Shown in pieces: positions 11,939 to 24,139 of a DNA stretch of 64,000 nt (its first letter is position 1; the number at the start of each line of letters is the position of its first letter). The stretch is from Lyophyllum atratum (taxonomy: Eukaryota > Basidiomycota > Agaricomycetes > Agaricales > Lyophyllaceae). The stretch spans positions 1 through 64,000 of the forward strand of contig JACGCN010000082.1 of NCBI GenBank assembly GCA_014905825.1, given 5' to 3'. A program made the translations under genes and the position numbers. A model generated the notes under the pieces. That model did no database searches, was not told the origin of the DNA, and worked only from the letters and a program-made list of their open reading frames with translations.

Positions 11939-12994
11939 ATGTTCCCTTTCCTTTCAACACTACGGCTAGCACCTAGGGCCACCTTCCCACCACGCTTTAT
12001 CCTTCGAGTCACCCGTCAACAGACACGGTTTTATACCCAGAAAACAGAGGTCCCGACGATATACAAACCGCGACGCGAATCATGGGTTAATCCAACAATG
12101 TTGCTTATTGGATTCATGCCCGTCTTTACATTTGCGCTGGGAACCTGGCAACTGCAACGTCTAAAATGGAAGGTCGACCTGATTGACGAATTGGAGGAGA
12201 AACTACAGTTACAGCCGCTGTCACTTCCGCCAAAAATAAAGTACGTTCTAGCTTCACTTTCATTTTCCCATCTTCCTGATTTAAGTTCGTACAGTTTAAG
12301 CGTCATTCCGGAATTCGTGTATCGGAAGGTTGCCCTCAAGGGAAAATGGGATCACGCTCATACAATGCTCCTGGTTCCGCGCGTCCGAGAAGGTGCGCAT
12401 GGCGCTCATGTCGTGACACCACTGGTCCGCGAAAATGGATCAACTGTTCTCGTGGACCGTGGCTTCGTGTCCAATGAGTTTGCCTCCAGCTCAGATTACC
12501 AGAAAGAAGACGGTGAAGTGGAGATTCTAGGAATGCTTCGGACATCACAACCCCGTAATAGCTTCACACCTGACAATAAACCTGAGGAGGGGATATGGTA
12601 CTGGTCTGATGTGAACGCCATGGCTGAATATGCTGGCGGCGAGCAGGCTGGTGTTCAGCCCGTTTTCGTGGAGCAAATATTCGGTACGCTCACGTCTCTC
12701 ACCTTGGCCTCTTTTGGGGACTTACTCAATGGTTGGGATAGAGGGACATGCAGGAGAGGCTGGCACTCGACTTTCTAAGGGAATACCAGTAGGCCGTGCC
12801 CCTACGATAGACCTAAGAAATGCTCACCTTTCTTACGTCATTACTTGGTAAGTCTGCTTGCCCGATTTCTCCAAGCCTGACCTAGATCGACTCTATCCAG
12901 GTATGCGCTTTCTGGACTGACGGCGTTCATGTTTGCTCGGGTTCTCATCAACAAAAAACATTCTATTGCTCGAAAACTACCGCGCTTCAACTGA
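11939..12994 (+). CDS. SHY1: SURF1/Shy1 cytochrome c oxidase assembly protein
   Basis: This inner-membrane factor is needed to assemble COX1 into complex IV. The start at 11939 gives a basic, hydroxylated presequence (MFPFLSTLRLAPRA...RFILRVTRQQTRFYTQ). The first membrane helix NPTMLLIGFMPVFTFALGTW ends in the family signature GTWQLQRLKWK. The intermembrane domain carries PEFVYRKVALKGKWDH, VVTPLVRENGSTVLVDRGFV and EEGIWYWSDVNAMA. The second helix YALSGLTAFMFARVLINKK precedes the stop. Three introns (about 12240-12299, 12685-12744 and 12849-12900) have good GT-AG borders, and all exons join in frame. The short gap to divergent SLA2 suggests a shared promoter. Confidence 0.95.
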
Positions 12995-13481
12995 ATGTAT
13001 TATTTATTGGAATGAATTCCCTGGAAGGTCGGATTCGGTTTTGTCGTCTATTCTCGTGGAGGGATGAACATGGGAATATGTCCCACCAATAATCTAGCTG
13101 ATAGTGTGTTGATTGGATTAGATCTTGTGAATGGACCCTGTGTTGGCCGATCCGATCACCATCCCAATTACTCGTTCTGCCCAGTGCCATTATTACTGTA
13201 AACCAATTGACTGTAAGTAGAAGCCGGAAGACCCGCCGAATGTGCCCACATGACGATCAGCACCACGCGATTATTGGTTCCGTAACATGACAAGCGGTCA
13301 ATCTTTCTTTGTCTCTCTATCCGAACAAAGTACCATCCTCGCCCCTATTTCTACAATGCAAGCTGGCCGTGGCCATCTCCAAAACATCAGATGGTGCGAG
13401 TGCTGGCCAGCCCTCGTTGGCGTTTTAAAAGCATGACAACATGGCGTTTCACCCTCTCACATATCCACCTTCCCCGGTTTC
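12995..13481. other. intergenic, nothing recognised
   Basis: About 490 bases between SURF1 and a weak hypothetical gene. The ORFs here (12987-13190 minus; 13391-13627 plus) have no recognisable features. Confidence 0.4.
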
Positions 13482-14386
13482 ATGCCTGCTTCCGCCATTC
13501 CCACTTCATCTTACACCTATCGATCTGGTTCTCCGAGCATGAATCCTCCTCGTTCCATTGCACGCAGTGCACGTTCAGACCTCGTGCATTTAGGGACCGA
13601 CATAGACTGCTGCAGGATACGCTCTGAACGGGAGTACTACAAATCAACTCAGTGCGAGTTCAGTCCAGAATATATTTCTGCGCTGAATAGATTGTCAGCA
13701 GAAGATCAATTACAAGAAGGTCCGCGTTCGTCCTTTCTTAGGCAGCCTTGTCACTCATGCTTGATATACCCATAAGAAAGTATCCGTGCAGAAGTGGAGC
13801 GGGCGCTCCTTGCGCAAAAACGTGCTAGAGCTAAAAACGCAGCCAAACCGACTCAGAAGTTAGGAGACCATGTGGCAGCAGAATGCGAGGCTCTCGTACG
13901 CAGACGACACGCATATCAGGACGGACGTTTATACGCCGGTAGCGGCATCCTCTAGACGTCAGCTAGACCCAGTAAGGAGCTTTTTGCAACCTCTGTTTTC
14001 TTGATCCAGACTGACCTTGCAGCCCAAGGCACAGTCCATACGTTCAAGTTTCCGCACACTCCCTCCCGTTTCAATCCCATCTATGAGGAAGTCATTATCG
14101 TCGACCATAGCTCACGACAACGATTTTGCCTCTTCTGTCGCCGATCCCATGATGAAGAGCCTACTGAAACTTGGCCCAAGGAGCTGCGACGCGATGCAGC
14201 TGTCGCGGATTTGTTTATGAGGATTAATCGGGAGGCCAGAAGGCTCCAGAGTGGTTTCGTGCAGAGACATTACTTCTCCGAAACCTGCGCTTTCTTCGTC
14301 TACACTTGGAGCTTTACGTCTTCGTGGCCGTTGTAGTACTACCACAACACTATGTAGCACCTTCAAGTTCGTACAATGATTACTAG
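13482..14386 (+). CDS. Hypothetical protein, exon structure uncertain
   Basis: I do not recognise this gene. The first exon from 13482 (MPASAIPTSSYTYRSGSPS) includes REYYKSTQCEFSPEYISALN. A 54-nt intron near 13722-13775 leads to a charged helical exon (SIRAEVERALLAQKRARAKN) ending near 13938 with RRRHAYQDGRLYA. An intron to about 14023 would continue with PKAQSIRSSFRTLPPVSIPS and VADPMMKSLLKLGPRS. A last stretch (APEWFRAETLLLRNLRFLRL then a hydrophobic LYVFVAVVV) ends at the stop 14384-14386. The splice near 14210-14250 is guesswork. Transcript data or a conserved homologue would settle whether it is a gene. Confidence 0.42.
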
Positions 14387-14397
14387 TTAATTTCACT

Positions 14398-14433
14398 GGA
14401 ATTTGGAAAAGATCACGGCGGGCACGTGACTCG
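14398..14433 (+). repeat. 36-bp direct repeat, copy 1
   Basis: Exact 36-bp match to 15250-15285 in the same orientation, 852 bp apart. It contains the palindromic E-box core CACGTG within GGCACGTGACTCG. It lies just downstream of the weak hypothetical gene. Confidence 0.9.
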
Positions 14434-14469
14434 CCAATGGCTCGCAAATTATAGGTGTACCTGGGCCGA

Positions 14470-14508
14470 GAAATTAAATTAAATTAAATAAATTAAATAA
14501 ATTAAATA
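14470..14508. repeat. AAATT/AAATAAATT simple repeat
   Basis: A run of AAATT and AAATAAATT units, purely A and T, just inside the first 36-bp direct repeat. Confidence 0.85.
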
Positions 14509-15249
14509 GAGAGGAGAAAGGAGAAGTTCAAGAATATCTACGTTACAAGGCCCTTTGAAGTGATACAATCTTGCATGTAGTAGCTGTCAGATGGAGGGCA
14601 TATGGTACGGTCCGGCCCCCCAAAAATTTCCGTCGCTGCGCGGCGTGAGGGGTCGCCCAAGTGCACCAGATTTGCAGGTCGACTACGTGCGAGCCTGCGA
14701 GTACCTGCACCGCGCACTTGCACGATCACATTCACACATATCTACTCAACCTCCTGATATAGCTGCTGGTGCCAAGGACTAAGTACCGTGGTCAAACCGC
14801 GGTTGCAGGCGCATTGCCAAAGTCCCCTGCACGGCAATAGTGCTCTGGTGGTTGCTGCCTTGGTTGTTTCGGGGAGGAGCTGCCAGAGACGGTTCCAAAG
14901 TCATACTTGCTGTCTTACACCCCTCTCAGAGGGGAGAAGGGCGTCGCATCGTCGCCATGGGGCTGGATCTGTGCTAACACCTATGAAGTGAAAGAATTAA
15001 GTATGAGAATTAGCTTAGATCCCGAAGCTGTCACTTCGGTTTCTCGTGTGATAGCACATAGACTCGTCAATTTATCACTAGAATTACTAATCAGGTGGTG
15101 TACGCGCAAGGAGAACACGAGAGGAAGGATATCGCGACGACGCAATGGTGGCAGCTGAGGTTGTTTGCGCGAGTTACATTTATTTGTTCTTAGTTATATT
15201 TTCAAACTCAGTTATATCATGGCCCAGGTCCACCTATAGAATGACTGCC

Positions 15250-15285
15250 GGAATTTGGAAAAGATCACGGCGGGCACGTGACTCG
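15250..15285 (+). repeat. 36-bp direct repeat, copy 2
   Basis: Exact copy of 14398-14433, 157 bp upstream of the next start codon. It carries the same CACGTGAC core, so it could act as a promoter element for the gene at 15442. Confidence 0.9.
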
Positions 15286-15441
15286 AAGGAACTGAACTGT
15301 GATATTAATACCGCGACGGGTCGACCGTGGCGGCTGAACTCCACAGTGGCTCGCCTCAATTCTTAGTGCTGCGCTGAGCGGCTTAAAGCTTGCTCTTAGA
15401 CTGAACTCTGGAATAGGTCTCTCTGGCCTGCCCTATCAATA

Positions 15442-18400
15442 ATGCCAAGTCAGGAATCACTAGGCACATCCAGTGGTCAACTGGACTCGGAACCATCAGC
15501 ATCCAGACGATCACATATTCACTTTCCCGCGGACAACACAAGCCCTTCCCGGTTTATACATCGTTCTACGGATGGGGCTTCAAGGGTATTGCCTGTGGCC
15601 TTCAGAACATCTCCAGCCCGACGGAACTCCCCATTAAGTGCACAAAATGCACCGACATCATCTCGACGACGTGTACGATCGGTGGGGACATCGGGAGATG
15701 TGTTCTTAGACTCTCCGCTCAGCCGAAGGCAACATACAAGCAGTTTGCTTACGCCTCCACGAGGACTGGACTCATTTGGAGGACGGGGTTTTGAACCAGT
15801 GGAAGAGGACAACCCGGGTCTCAGTCTTTTCTCCGATGAGTATGACTTGGGTAAGTGACGCTGCACTGGCCCCGTAGTCCACTACTAATGATATGGATTA
15901 GCGAATGAAGGTATTGCATTGAGCGTATATTTGATACAGTCCATTTATTCTTGGTAAAAGATCCTAGGATTCTACAGGATGTCCAGCGGGCTCTCAAGTT
16001 GAAGGCTCGGCGTGAAGCTCGCCTGTCTAGCAAATCGACACCTCCGAGATCCGAGCTTCCCTCCAGGCTCCAGCCGACCAATCCTTCCGCCCTGCACCCA
16101 GCTTTACCTATCTCGTCGAGCACTCGCAAGGAGAGCATATCCTCCGATCTCGACTTCAGTCCGTCCACTGGAGCTTCCTTCCTGCATCCGGTACCGTCGT
16201 CTCTAGACAATGGCATGACTTTAGACTGGAGTGGGTTTGATGATAAACCGGATAGTCGTTGGAAATTGAACAGCTCAAAACGTAAGGGGAAAGAGGCTCT
16301 TCCACCATTGGCAGTGGTGATGGAGCAACAAGAGGCTGCCTATGCTGGTAAGTTGATTTTTTTCGCCATGCCGCTGTTGATGTCACAATAACCGACCCAA
16401 AATTGAAGACAAGATTGCTCGGCTGAGAACCATTTTGACGCCACAGACGTTGAGGAAAGCGAAGATAACCCACGATCAACTTGGCCGACGGTATAATCTG
16501 GCCTACGACTTTCTGTCTGCGGGAACGCCTTTGAATATCGCCAAAGTGGCACAGTGGTATCGTCGGCAAGATACACTTATTCGCAGCGCTCTGGAGAAGG
16601 CAGAGCCATTTACATGGATGAAGCACTTGGATAGACGTGGTATACAGCCTCCAGAACGTTCACCCTGGTACCTTTCTGCTCTGATCACGGAGGAATATAT
16701 ACAAGCCCAAACCCAGCACGTTCCGATGTCGACGATTCCCGAGGACTTTCTCATACGGGCCATATCTCCTGATATACCATCCCCCATGCATGCCCAACTT
16801 TCCCGCATAACTTCTGGCACATCATCCAACCGTGTGCTTGAACCCTCCGTGGCAAGGAAAGCGCCATTTGAAGACAGTGTGACCTTTGAACCCCGTATCG
16901 ATTCGTCCCGCACCTCATTGGAACTTGCTTTGCATAGAAGCCATGTTTCGTCCGTCAGCAGCCTACCAGTGGGCTTTCCTTCTACTGCGCCCAGTTCTCC
17001 GACCACCAATCGTTTCCTGCCTCCGCAATCGGGAGTAACGAAGAGTGACTGTCCTTCTGCTTCTGTCGAGCAATTGCCCTCGGCAGACTCTGGTAAAAGC
17101 ATACCATCAGGTAGCCGTGCGTCAGCGGTGGTCAGCCCCGACCTAAACATAAAGGTAGTCGCCGCTGGCGATGAATCCGATGATGATGCTCCTCGCAGAG
17201 TGGGGATCACCTTGCAACTGACTGCGCCCACACCGTCCGACGTCGACAGCCCCCACTCCCAAGTTATACGATCCCCAACTCAAGAGTCACGACGTCCCGC
17301 CGATCGTGTTCTGGGCCGACGTAGATTACGTGTATCACTGCCTTCAGCTGACCGAGCAACCAGATCAAGTGACGCCAGGCAGCGACAGGAGGCAGATGAG
17401 CAAAAGGCTCACGAGGTGAAAGCACGGTGAATACATATCTATGTCGATCTTCTCATCCTGTCTAAACGATGTCTTAGGCTTCTGCAAGAGACCACTTCCC
17501 ACAATCATCGAGTCCGTCAGCTTTTGAATCGTATATCTGTGGGTATACGGGAACTTGAAAGTGTCCAATCAAACGCAATGACGTCCCTCGGCATAGCACA
17601 TATCGGTCTTCCTCGAGAGCTTATTGACGCATTTGGTCACGATCCAGCAGCTGTCACTGGAGCAACTCGACGATTTCAGGGATGGCGGGCTGTGGACGAT
17701 ATTCAGCACCGGCTTTTCCGCCAGAGAGACGTCTTCCAAGCCTTCCTGTCTCGCGCCAACTGCGACTCAGCCCTGCCAAAAAGCGTGCTAGATGATCCAA
17801 TTTCCTCCCTCATTCAATCTCTGGCGGCTCTCGAAGAACACAGCCAGAAAATAGCCGGGCGAGCAATGGAAGCTGACGAAGGTCTGAAGACCGTACAGGC
17901 TACACACGATGCAGTGAAAAAGAGCTATAAGGAGACGTCGTCTCGAACGTCTGTTGTTTATCCCGAAGTACGTCTTATTGCGCAACCATATATAACAGAA
18001 TCTTTACACATTTTTTGCAGCTCTCGTACATTGTCGCTTTGGAGGAAAGCTACAAAGATCAATATCAACAATTCTGGGAATTTGGGATGGATACCCTTAC
18101 ATTTCTTCTTGACACAGTCACACCATTCTGGAGGACGTACGGAAAGCCGATCGGAGAAGACATTCGTGATTTTCTCATCATACCGCTCTACCGCAACGAA
18201 TTTACGGGCGAATCCAAGAGATACCAGATATTACGGATTCCGAATCGCTCCTTCCGCCACTGGTTGGGATTGGTGATGTTTTTCATTGCATCCGTTATGA
18301 TCAACGTTCTGCAAGCGCGTGCAGCTGTTTCTTCGGCTGGCCATTACAAACTACAGATGATTCCCTATGAAAGCATTCGATGGACTGCTCTGCCTTTCTT

Positions 18401-18515
18401 CTGGATTAGCATCATCATACAGTGGTGGGCGGTTCTGACAGAGTTCGTAGTCGTTTTCTTTCAACTTGGGGCGTTGGTTTGGTGGGCTGGTTGGTCACTC
18501 AGGATATTTACTTGA
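15442..18515 (+). CDS. Large protein with disordered N-terminus and C-terminal membrane helices, uncharacterised
   Basis: The start at 15442 gives MPSQESLGTSSGQLDSEPSA. The first part is Ser/Pro/Arg-rich and likely disordered. A more ordered block at 16400-16640 reads LRTILTPQTLRKAKITHDQL and LAYDFLSAGTPLNIAKVAQW. A second disordered stretch runs to 17430. A helical block at 17520-18060 (ISVGIRELESVQSNAMTSLG, VDDIQHRLFRQRDVF) follows. The end holds membrane segments WLGLVMFFIASVMINVL and RWTALPFFWISIIIQWW with VVVFFQLGALVWWAGW. Introns near 15853-15900, 15910-15938, 16347-16408, 17429-17478 and 17969-18020 keep frame; the second looks unusually short (29 nt). The topology resembles tail-anchored fungal membrane proteins, but I cannot assign a family. 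It is convergent with the gene ending at 18615. Confidence 0.75.
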
Positions 18516-18614
18516 TCTTTCGTCGTGTATCGGAATATGGACTACGCTTTCTATGGACTACGCTTGCGATCGAGCTTAAATTATTAATTATCAATTACAG
18601 TACAAGGACGCTTA

Positions 18615-20419
18615 TTACTTATCTAGTTGGGGGGTATCATGGGTTGGTACTGACATCAGTTGGGGTATATCTTTGGAAAGTGCTGGAGCTTGTGTGGGTA
18701 CATAGGCCGAAGATTTGTAGGGTTGATGAACGGGTGCTCCACGGCCAGCATCAACACATGGACGACAGAATCCTTTGGGAGAATTTAATGACAGTTCTCT
18801 CGTGTGCGGACGCGAAAACACTCACGACCGCCAAGGATGAGCGGCACGTCTTTGTTCTTACAGGAGACGCACTGTATCTGCGTGGCAGATCCTCGATCAG
18901 GTTGAGAAACACGGCGGCGTTTGGTGGCCGCAGTTTGCTCGGCAGCATCGTGGTCTTTTAGCGTTGAAGGGTCGGCTTTCTGCTTAGCGGTAACTCTGCG
19001 TTTCGCACGATGAGCAGTTGTCGTATTTGCTTTGAGAACCTTCATAGTAAATGTGGGCGCAGAAGCCTGGTAATAGTAAGTGAAAATGTTGTACGAATAA
19101 AGGCAAAATGGCTTACAGCTTGAAGTTGACTAAGAAGAGAGCCATGAGAAAGCTGATAGCCCAGATACGCATGCTCCACTGGCTTCTGTCGACTGAGTTA
19201 GATATCGTGTCGACAAAGGCATGAACAAAAACCTACAAGTTCTTCGAGTTTCAGTCTGTTTTGCTCCATCTTTTGTTCGTTGCCGGCCCATCGTGAAATA
19301 GTGTCCCAAACTGCTAATGGGGTTTTCTTGAGGTGAAATACTACAGTTTGAGAAACTTCTCTGTCTGAGTCGTCTGGCGGCGTCTGCTCAGTCGTTAAAT
19401 TTCTTGGAGTGGTGGCCTTCTGGAAAGGAACCGAAGCCTTTATGACAGTGTGTGATGTTGCATCGTTTATAGGGGTGTCCATAATCCGTTGACAAGCAAC
19501 CAAGCCCCGGGGGAAAACCCACCGTTCGGATGGCGATTCGCGGAACTCGAGGACCAGGTCAAATTCTTTGACGGGAGCAGGGGAAGGTGGCGTTACTGTC
19601 GGGGTAGCTGACGGCGCGCTTGGTAATGGAGGGATGGTCGACGACGTAGCCAATGAAGGTGTGCCTACTTGGCTGCTTTCAGAAGTAGCAAGAGATTGGA
19701 TAAGAAGACCAAGAGTCTTCAATTGCTCAGGGGTAGCCAGTCCGGCAGCGGCGAGTTGGAGTAGATTAGCAAGAATAGGATTTGACGAAGCAGCAGAGTT
19801 TACTTGATTGATCAGAGCCGGAGTAATCGTAGTAACTTCAGTTAATGAAGAAATGAGGGGGGTAGACGAATTCTCTAGCTCAAAGGGTTTTGAGACATTA
19901 GCGGACGTCGAACGGGGCGGGACATAAGCGCCATATGGTGTGGTGGTCTGCCAAGATCCAGCGGGAGGCTGATAAGAGTATCCGGGTGCAACGTTCGCCT
20001 GGGAAGGAAGGTAGTGGACTTCATAAAAGACTGTATCAGGGAATATGTGTGGTCCGATTTCAAGATCGCACTTTCCACGGTTCTGGATGGTATGGGGCGC
20101 GGGCACCTGATCAGCAGCTTTTGCTCCGCGAGATTTAGTCGAAAATTTTGGGAACGTTGAGAATAACCATTTTTCTCGGGCTGTATGATAAAACTGTCAG
20201 AGAAGGTGGATATGTAGAGGCTGAGGGGCTCACATTGGCGAAGAGCCTGGATGAGTACACAACTGGAACAAAGGGTGAGCAGCTTCCGAGCAGAGATGAG
20301 TTTGTCCCCTACCTTTCCGATACGCTCTTCTTCTCCTCTTCGTCTTTGTCGTTGTCGAGCTCCCAACCCGGATTCGGACCTACGGGAAGATTGACTGGTG
20401 TCGTCGTGGGTCGGTTCAT
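18615..20419 (-). CDS. Probable nuclear protein with C-terminal CxxC...CxxC zinc-finger-like motif
   Basis: I do not recognise the name, but the gene is coherent. The start at 20419 gives MNRPTTTPVNLPVGPNPGWE and an acidic-basic stretch. Introns lead to ALRQSREKWLFSTFPKFSTK and HTIQNRGKCDLEIGPHIFPD. A Pro/Ser/Thr-rich middle contains LATPEQLKTLGLLIQSLA, and EFDLVLEFRESPSERWVFPR begins a second ordered domain that includes TPLAVWDTISRWAGNEQKM. The tail is basic (HRAKRRVTAKQK, ATKRRRVSQ: likely nuclear localisation) and ends in a four-cysteine motif CVSCKNKDVPLILGG joined across an intron near 18770-18828 to RFCRPCVDAG. C-x2-C-x14-C-x2-C is compatible with zinc binding. The gene is head-to-head with BDP1 (about 150 bp). 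A chromatin or transcription role is inferred only from the NLS and the finger. Confidence 0.72.
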
Positions 20420-20567
20420 ACAGAAATCTATTTGGCCTTATTGTCCAGCAACCCCCGAAGGCGTTTATCGGAATCCGTTATCGGATCCCGGTTGTTCTTT
20501 CAAAGCTTGACCGCGACTCCGACTAACTCTTTGCATCTGAACCGCGTCTACTGAATATAACGTGGAG

Positions 20568-22525
20568 ATGACGAGCCGAGTCCGTGAGTAGATTGCTCTG
20601 CATACGTGTTTGCATCTAACGTCTGTTGCGTTGTAGAAAAAGGTGGTCCGATCTTCCGGCCAGTCGTGAAGTCGAGAGCACGCCCAGATGTCCGCCAGCC
20701 ATCTGCTACCACCGATACTTCCAATGGCACCCAGTATTCCACGCCTCCTTCGTTACATCCTACCTCTATGCCGCCACCGACGACAACTATGCCATCCGAT
20801 ATGAATTTAATCCAAAATATAGTCCCAGATCCATCATCACCCAACGTTCTTCCTCTGAATCTCATCGCCCCTCCCGAACCCCCTCGACGTACCCCTTCCC
20901 TTGACACCTCAGAACCTACCCTTGTGATGTCCAACTCAAATCGCAGCGGTCCGTCTTCCCCTACATTGACGAGCCGACCAACACTTGCCCCTGTCATTCT
21001 CAGACCTGCGCCACCCTCAATCCTTCCTTCATATCCTACAGCACCTTCAGTGGAACCCAGTATACAAAACTCTTCCAGTACAGTGGTATTATCTCAACTC
21101 ACGTCTGCTCCTTCACATATTTTACACCATTCTGGGGCAGAAAATGTACCAACGTCCGCTTTGAATGCAGGAGTAATAATCAAACCCCAAAGGACTACTA
21201 CGGGTAATAAGCCTGTCGCCGTTGCATCTGATTCCAATGAAGGCCTTGATGGCGGCCCCGAGGCTGAGGCTATGAAACGGACGAAGCGAAGCAAGAGTAC
21301 GCGCGCAGGCTCTACGTCTAGAAAACCTCCCCCGAAAACGAAGAAAGTTGCGTCAACGTCAAATGTCGAAGGAAGCAATGACGAAACTCCAGAGCCTGCT
21401 GGAGGGAAGCGAAAAAGACGTGCGTCTAGTAGTACCCCGAGGCCACGGAGATCGCGTGGTCCGTCACTAGCTCCTTACGATCCGGACGCCGATCCTGGGG
21501 AAGAAATCGATCCTACAGTGGTGACCATGGCGTCGCTTTGCAGCGATACGGGCCAGGGACGCGTCAGTCGCAAGGCAGCTGAGATCCTCTCCAATCATGC
21601 TGCTTGGAAATCTCAGAACAGAGAGAAGAGAGCGCGGATGAAGGCTCTCATGGAGCTTAAGAAATATGGTCGAGAGGAGGAAGCAGAAGCGTTGGAAGAA
21701 GGCGCTGCTCCTTCAGAGAAAACCCCCGGGGAGGCTGTTGACGCAGGTCCTTCCAACACTCTTGCAACAAACCCTGCTATAGCAGATGATACCGGCAGTG
21801 GATTTGATTACACCCAAGATCTGGCAACAAGTCGTTTTAACGTTCAAGTGCGTATCGGCCCAAACGGAGAGACTATCATCGACGAAGACTCGCTTGTGGT
21901 TGATCGTACCGAGGCCGAAGATACTACAAACTATACACACGTTGTTGAGTCGGATCACACAAAGTTTGTAAATTCCGGTTCATATGGGAAACGATACCGT
22001 GGCTCTCGCTGGAGTGCTGAAGAGACGGAACTGTTCTATGATGTGAGCTTTTCGCTTGTGCCATGTCACCCATAGCTAATGTCAGCTTGCTTAGGCCCTT
22101 GCTCAATATGGCGAAAATTATGAACTCATTGCATATGTCCTGCCTGGTCGCGATCGTAAATCGTGCAAGAACAAGTTCAAAGCCGAGGATAAGAAAAATC
22201 CTGCAAGAATCAATCACTGCCTCAATAACAACATTCCAGTCGGTGCGTATATCATTTTTTCAAACTCGAAATACGAATTCAACAATTACTCATAGATATG
22301 GTAACCCTTTCCCGGATGACTGGGAAGGACTTCTCTGGGCCTGTACCTGAAATTCGCGTTCCAACCCCACAGCCCATCGTTGACTCTGTCGAAGCAATAA
22401 ATGAACAGGAAATCGCTACAGCTGATCATGTTCGCAAAAAGAAACCCAAAAAGTCTACCCCGGACGATGGGGTACTCGTCGTCGGCGATGCAGATAGTTT
22501 TGTGCCTTTCCCTGATAGTCCGTAA
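20568..22525 (+). CDS. BDP1: Transcription factor TFIIIB subunit B'' (BDP1)
   Basis: Bdp1 is the SANT-domain subunit of TFIIIB that recruits RNA polymerase III. A tiny first exon at 20568 (MTSRV) is spliced over about 60 nt to KGGPIFRPVVKSRARP, the conserved N-terminal motif. A long disordered region with basic patches (KRTKRSKSTRAGSTSRKPPP) follows. The conserved core reads DPTVVTMASLCSDTGQGRVS, then RYRGSRWSAEETELFYD, an intron, and ALAQYGENYELIAYVLPGRD with RKSCKNKFKAEDKKNPARI. This is the diagnostic Bdp1 SANT domain. The frame is intact across about four introns. The protein ends PDDGVLVVGDADSFVPFPDS. Confidence 0.95.
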
Positions 22526-22748
22526 CGCATTTGAATGGGCCATATCATATGGGATCATAGACATTGAGCAGACTGAACCTTGAGTCTTTGATGAGCAGGT
22601 TAATCGTTCGTAAGTAGAGCGTTAACGCATTCCACTCCTTTGCTGGTCTAGGTCGTTCCTTGCTAAGAATAGCTTAACACCTATGACGTAATGGCGTCAA
22701 ACCCTTTAAAGTTGAAACGCGTCCAACCTCCGGCGCGTTCAAGAGAAA

Positions 22749-23942
22749 ATGCCACACAAAATCGTTGTATGCGGAGCAGGATTTCTAGGTACTCCTCGCC
22801 ATTTGTCTTATATGCACCAGATCACTCACTATACAGAAACAGGCTCTAGTATCGCTCGAAACGTTGCCGCATCCGCTTTCAGCGAGAGGCCTCAAATCCA
22901 ACTCTCCTCGCGTCATCCCGACAAAATTCATACCGTCTTACAGCATACCATTCCTAGCGATAGACTCCTCCCACCGGTCCCTTTAGACGTAACCAAACCT
23001 TCGACATTACCTCCCGCCTTCAGCGATGCAAACGTAGTCATTTCACTAGTCGGGGTGATGCATGGATCTCCGAAACACTTCGAAGACATTCAGCTGAAAG
23101 GCGCAGAGAACGTGGCGAATGCTTCCAAGGATGTAGGCGCGAAGCTTATCCATTTTAGTTCCATCGGTGCCGATGCGCAGAGTGATATACCTTATTGGAG
23201 GACTAAGGGCTTGGCTGAGGCTTCCATCCTGCGTATCTGCCCGGATGCAACCATCCTTCGTCCAAGCCTTGTGTTTGGACCTGAAGATGACTTCTTTAAT
23301 GTATGTACTATGTCTTGATTTTACTCCTGTCCTTGCGTCCATGATTTTCCATGATTTTTACAGAGATTCTCGCGATTGTCAAAATACTTGCCTTTTCTGC
23401 CCGTTTTCGGCGGAGGTAGATCTCTTTTTCAGCCCGTTTATGTTGGCGATCTAGGAAGAGCTGTGGAAATACTTTCAAGGAACGATCCTACTGTGAGAAG
23501 CCTCACTGCAGGTAAAATAATCGAAGCCGGTGGTCCAGAAAGTACCGATTCTTTTGCGCGATAGGAACCTGACAAGCTGACGTCGCATCTCATCCCTTCA
23601 CCACTTGTAGCATTCACCTACAGACAATTGATGGAACTGGTTCTGAAATATAACAACCGCTATCGTCCCGTGATATCAGTACCATTCCAGGTCGGTCTAC
23701 TTCAAGGGGCAGTTCTGGAGAGGCTGCCTGTCAACTTATTCACGGTGACTCGTGCTCAGGTGCCATCCGTTCTATCAATCTCAGTAGTGATATACTGAGC
23801 TTTCCAAAAGGTGGAACAACTCAAAATGGACAACATTGTAAATCCCGTGCCTTCGACGGAATCCATTTCCTTCCAAGACTTCCTCGAGCAGCATTCTGGC
23901 CCTCTAGTATCAGTACACGATGTTTTACCTACCTACCTTTGA
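22749..23942 (+). CDS. COQ11: COQ11/NDUFA9-like atypical short-chain reductase
   Basis: This is a mitochondrial atypical SDR of the family containing yeast Coq11 (ubiquinone synthesis) and the NDUFA9 subunit of complex I. The start at 22749 gives MPHKIVVCGAGFLG; an intron (about 22788-22843) joins it to SSIARNVAAS, forming the Rossmann glycine motif. Then come ANVVISLVGVMHGSPKHFED, KLIHFSSIGADAQSDIPYWR, ATILRPSLVFGPEDDFFN, LPFLPVFGGGRSLFQPVYVG and EILSRNDP. The catalytic-type Tyr is in the IPYWRTKGLAE segment. Four to five introns, including one at about 23543-23609 covering an apparent in-frame stop, restore a complete protein ending PLVSVHDVLPTYL. Coq11 versus NDUFA9 orthology cannot be decided by eye. 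Confidence 0.85.
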
Positions 23943-24139
23943 GATAGAAATAGAAACGCATTTTATTAGACTTTATTGCCCAGCTTGTGCCCAGCGGTCA
24001 AACGGTTCCGACAGGGGAGTCAATTCTATTTATAGTCCAGAACAAATACACAAGCCTACGCTTCAACCTTGCCCCTGCTTGCTTTACTCACCATCCCGCC
24101 GGTCTTGCTCGCTAACTGTGGACGTTGAAGACAAATACT

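Larger units (their letters stand above)
14387..15441. other. 1-kb gene-free region bounded by direct repeats
   Basis: No supportable coding region. It holds the two 36-bp direct repeats, an AT-rich AAATT microsatellite at about 14470-14508 and several ORFs of 60-85 codons without family features. It forms the upstream region of the gene at 15442. Confidence 0.5.

Noticed and set aside
18422..18961. 179-codon plus-strand ORF after the membrane protein
   Set aside because: It overlaps the real stop at 18515 in another frame and is antisense to the finger exon of the convergent gene; no family features.
23530..23610. Apparent in-frame stop in the COQ11-like gene
   Set aside because: A GT-AG intron (gtaccg to cttgtag) removes it and joins GGPE to FTYRQLMELV in frame.
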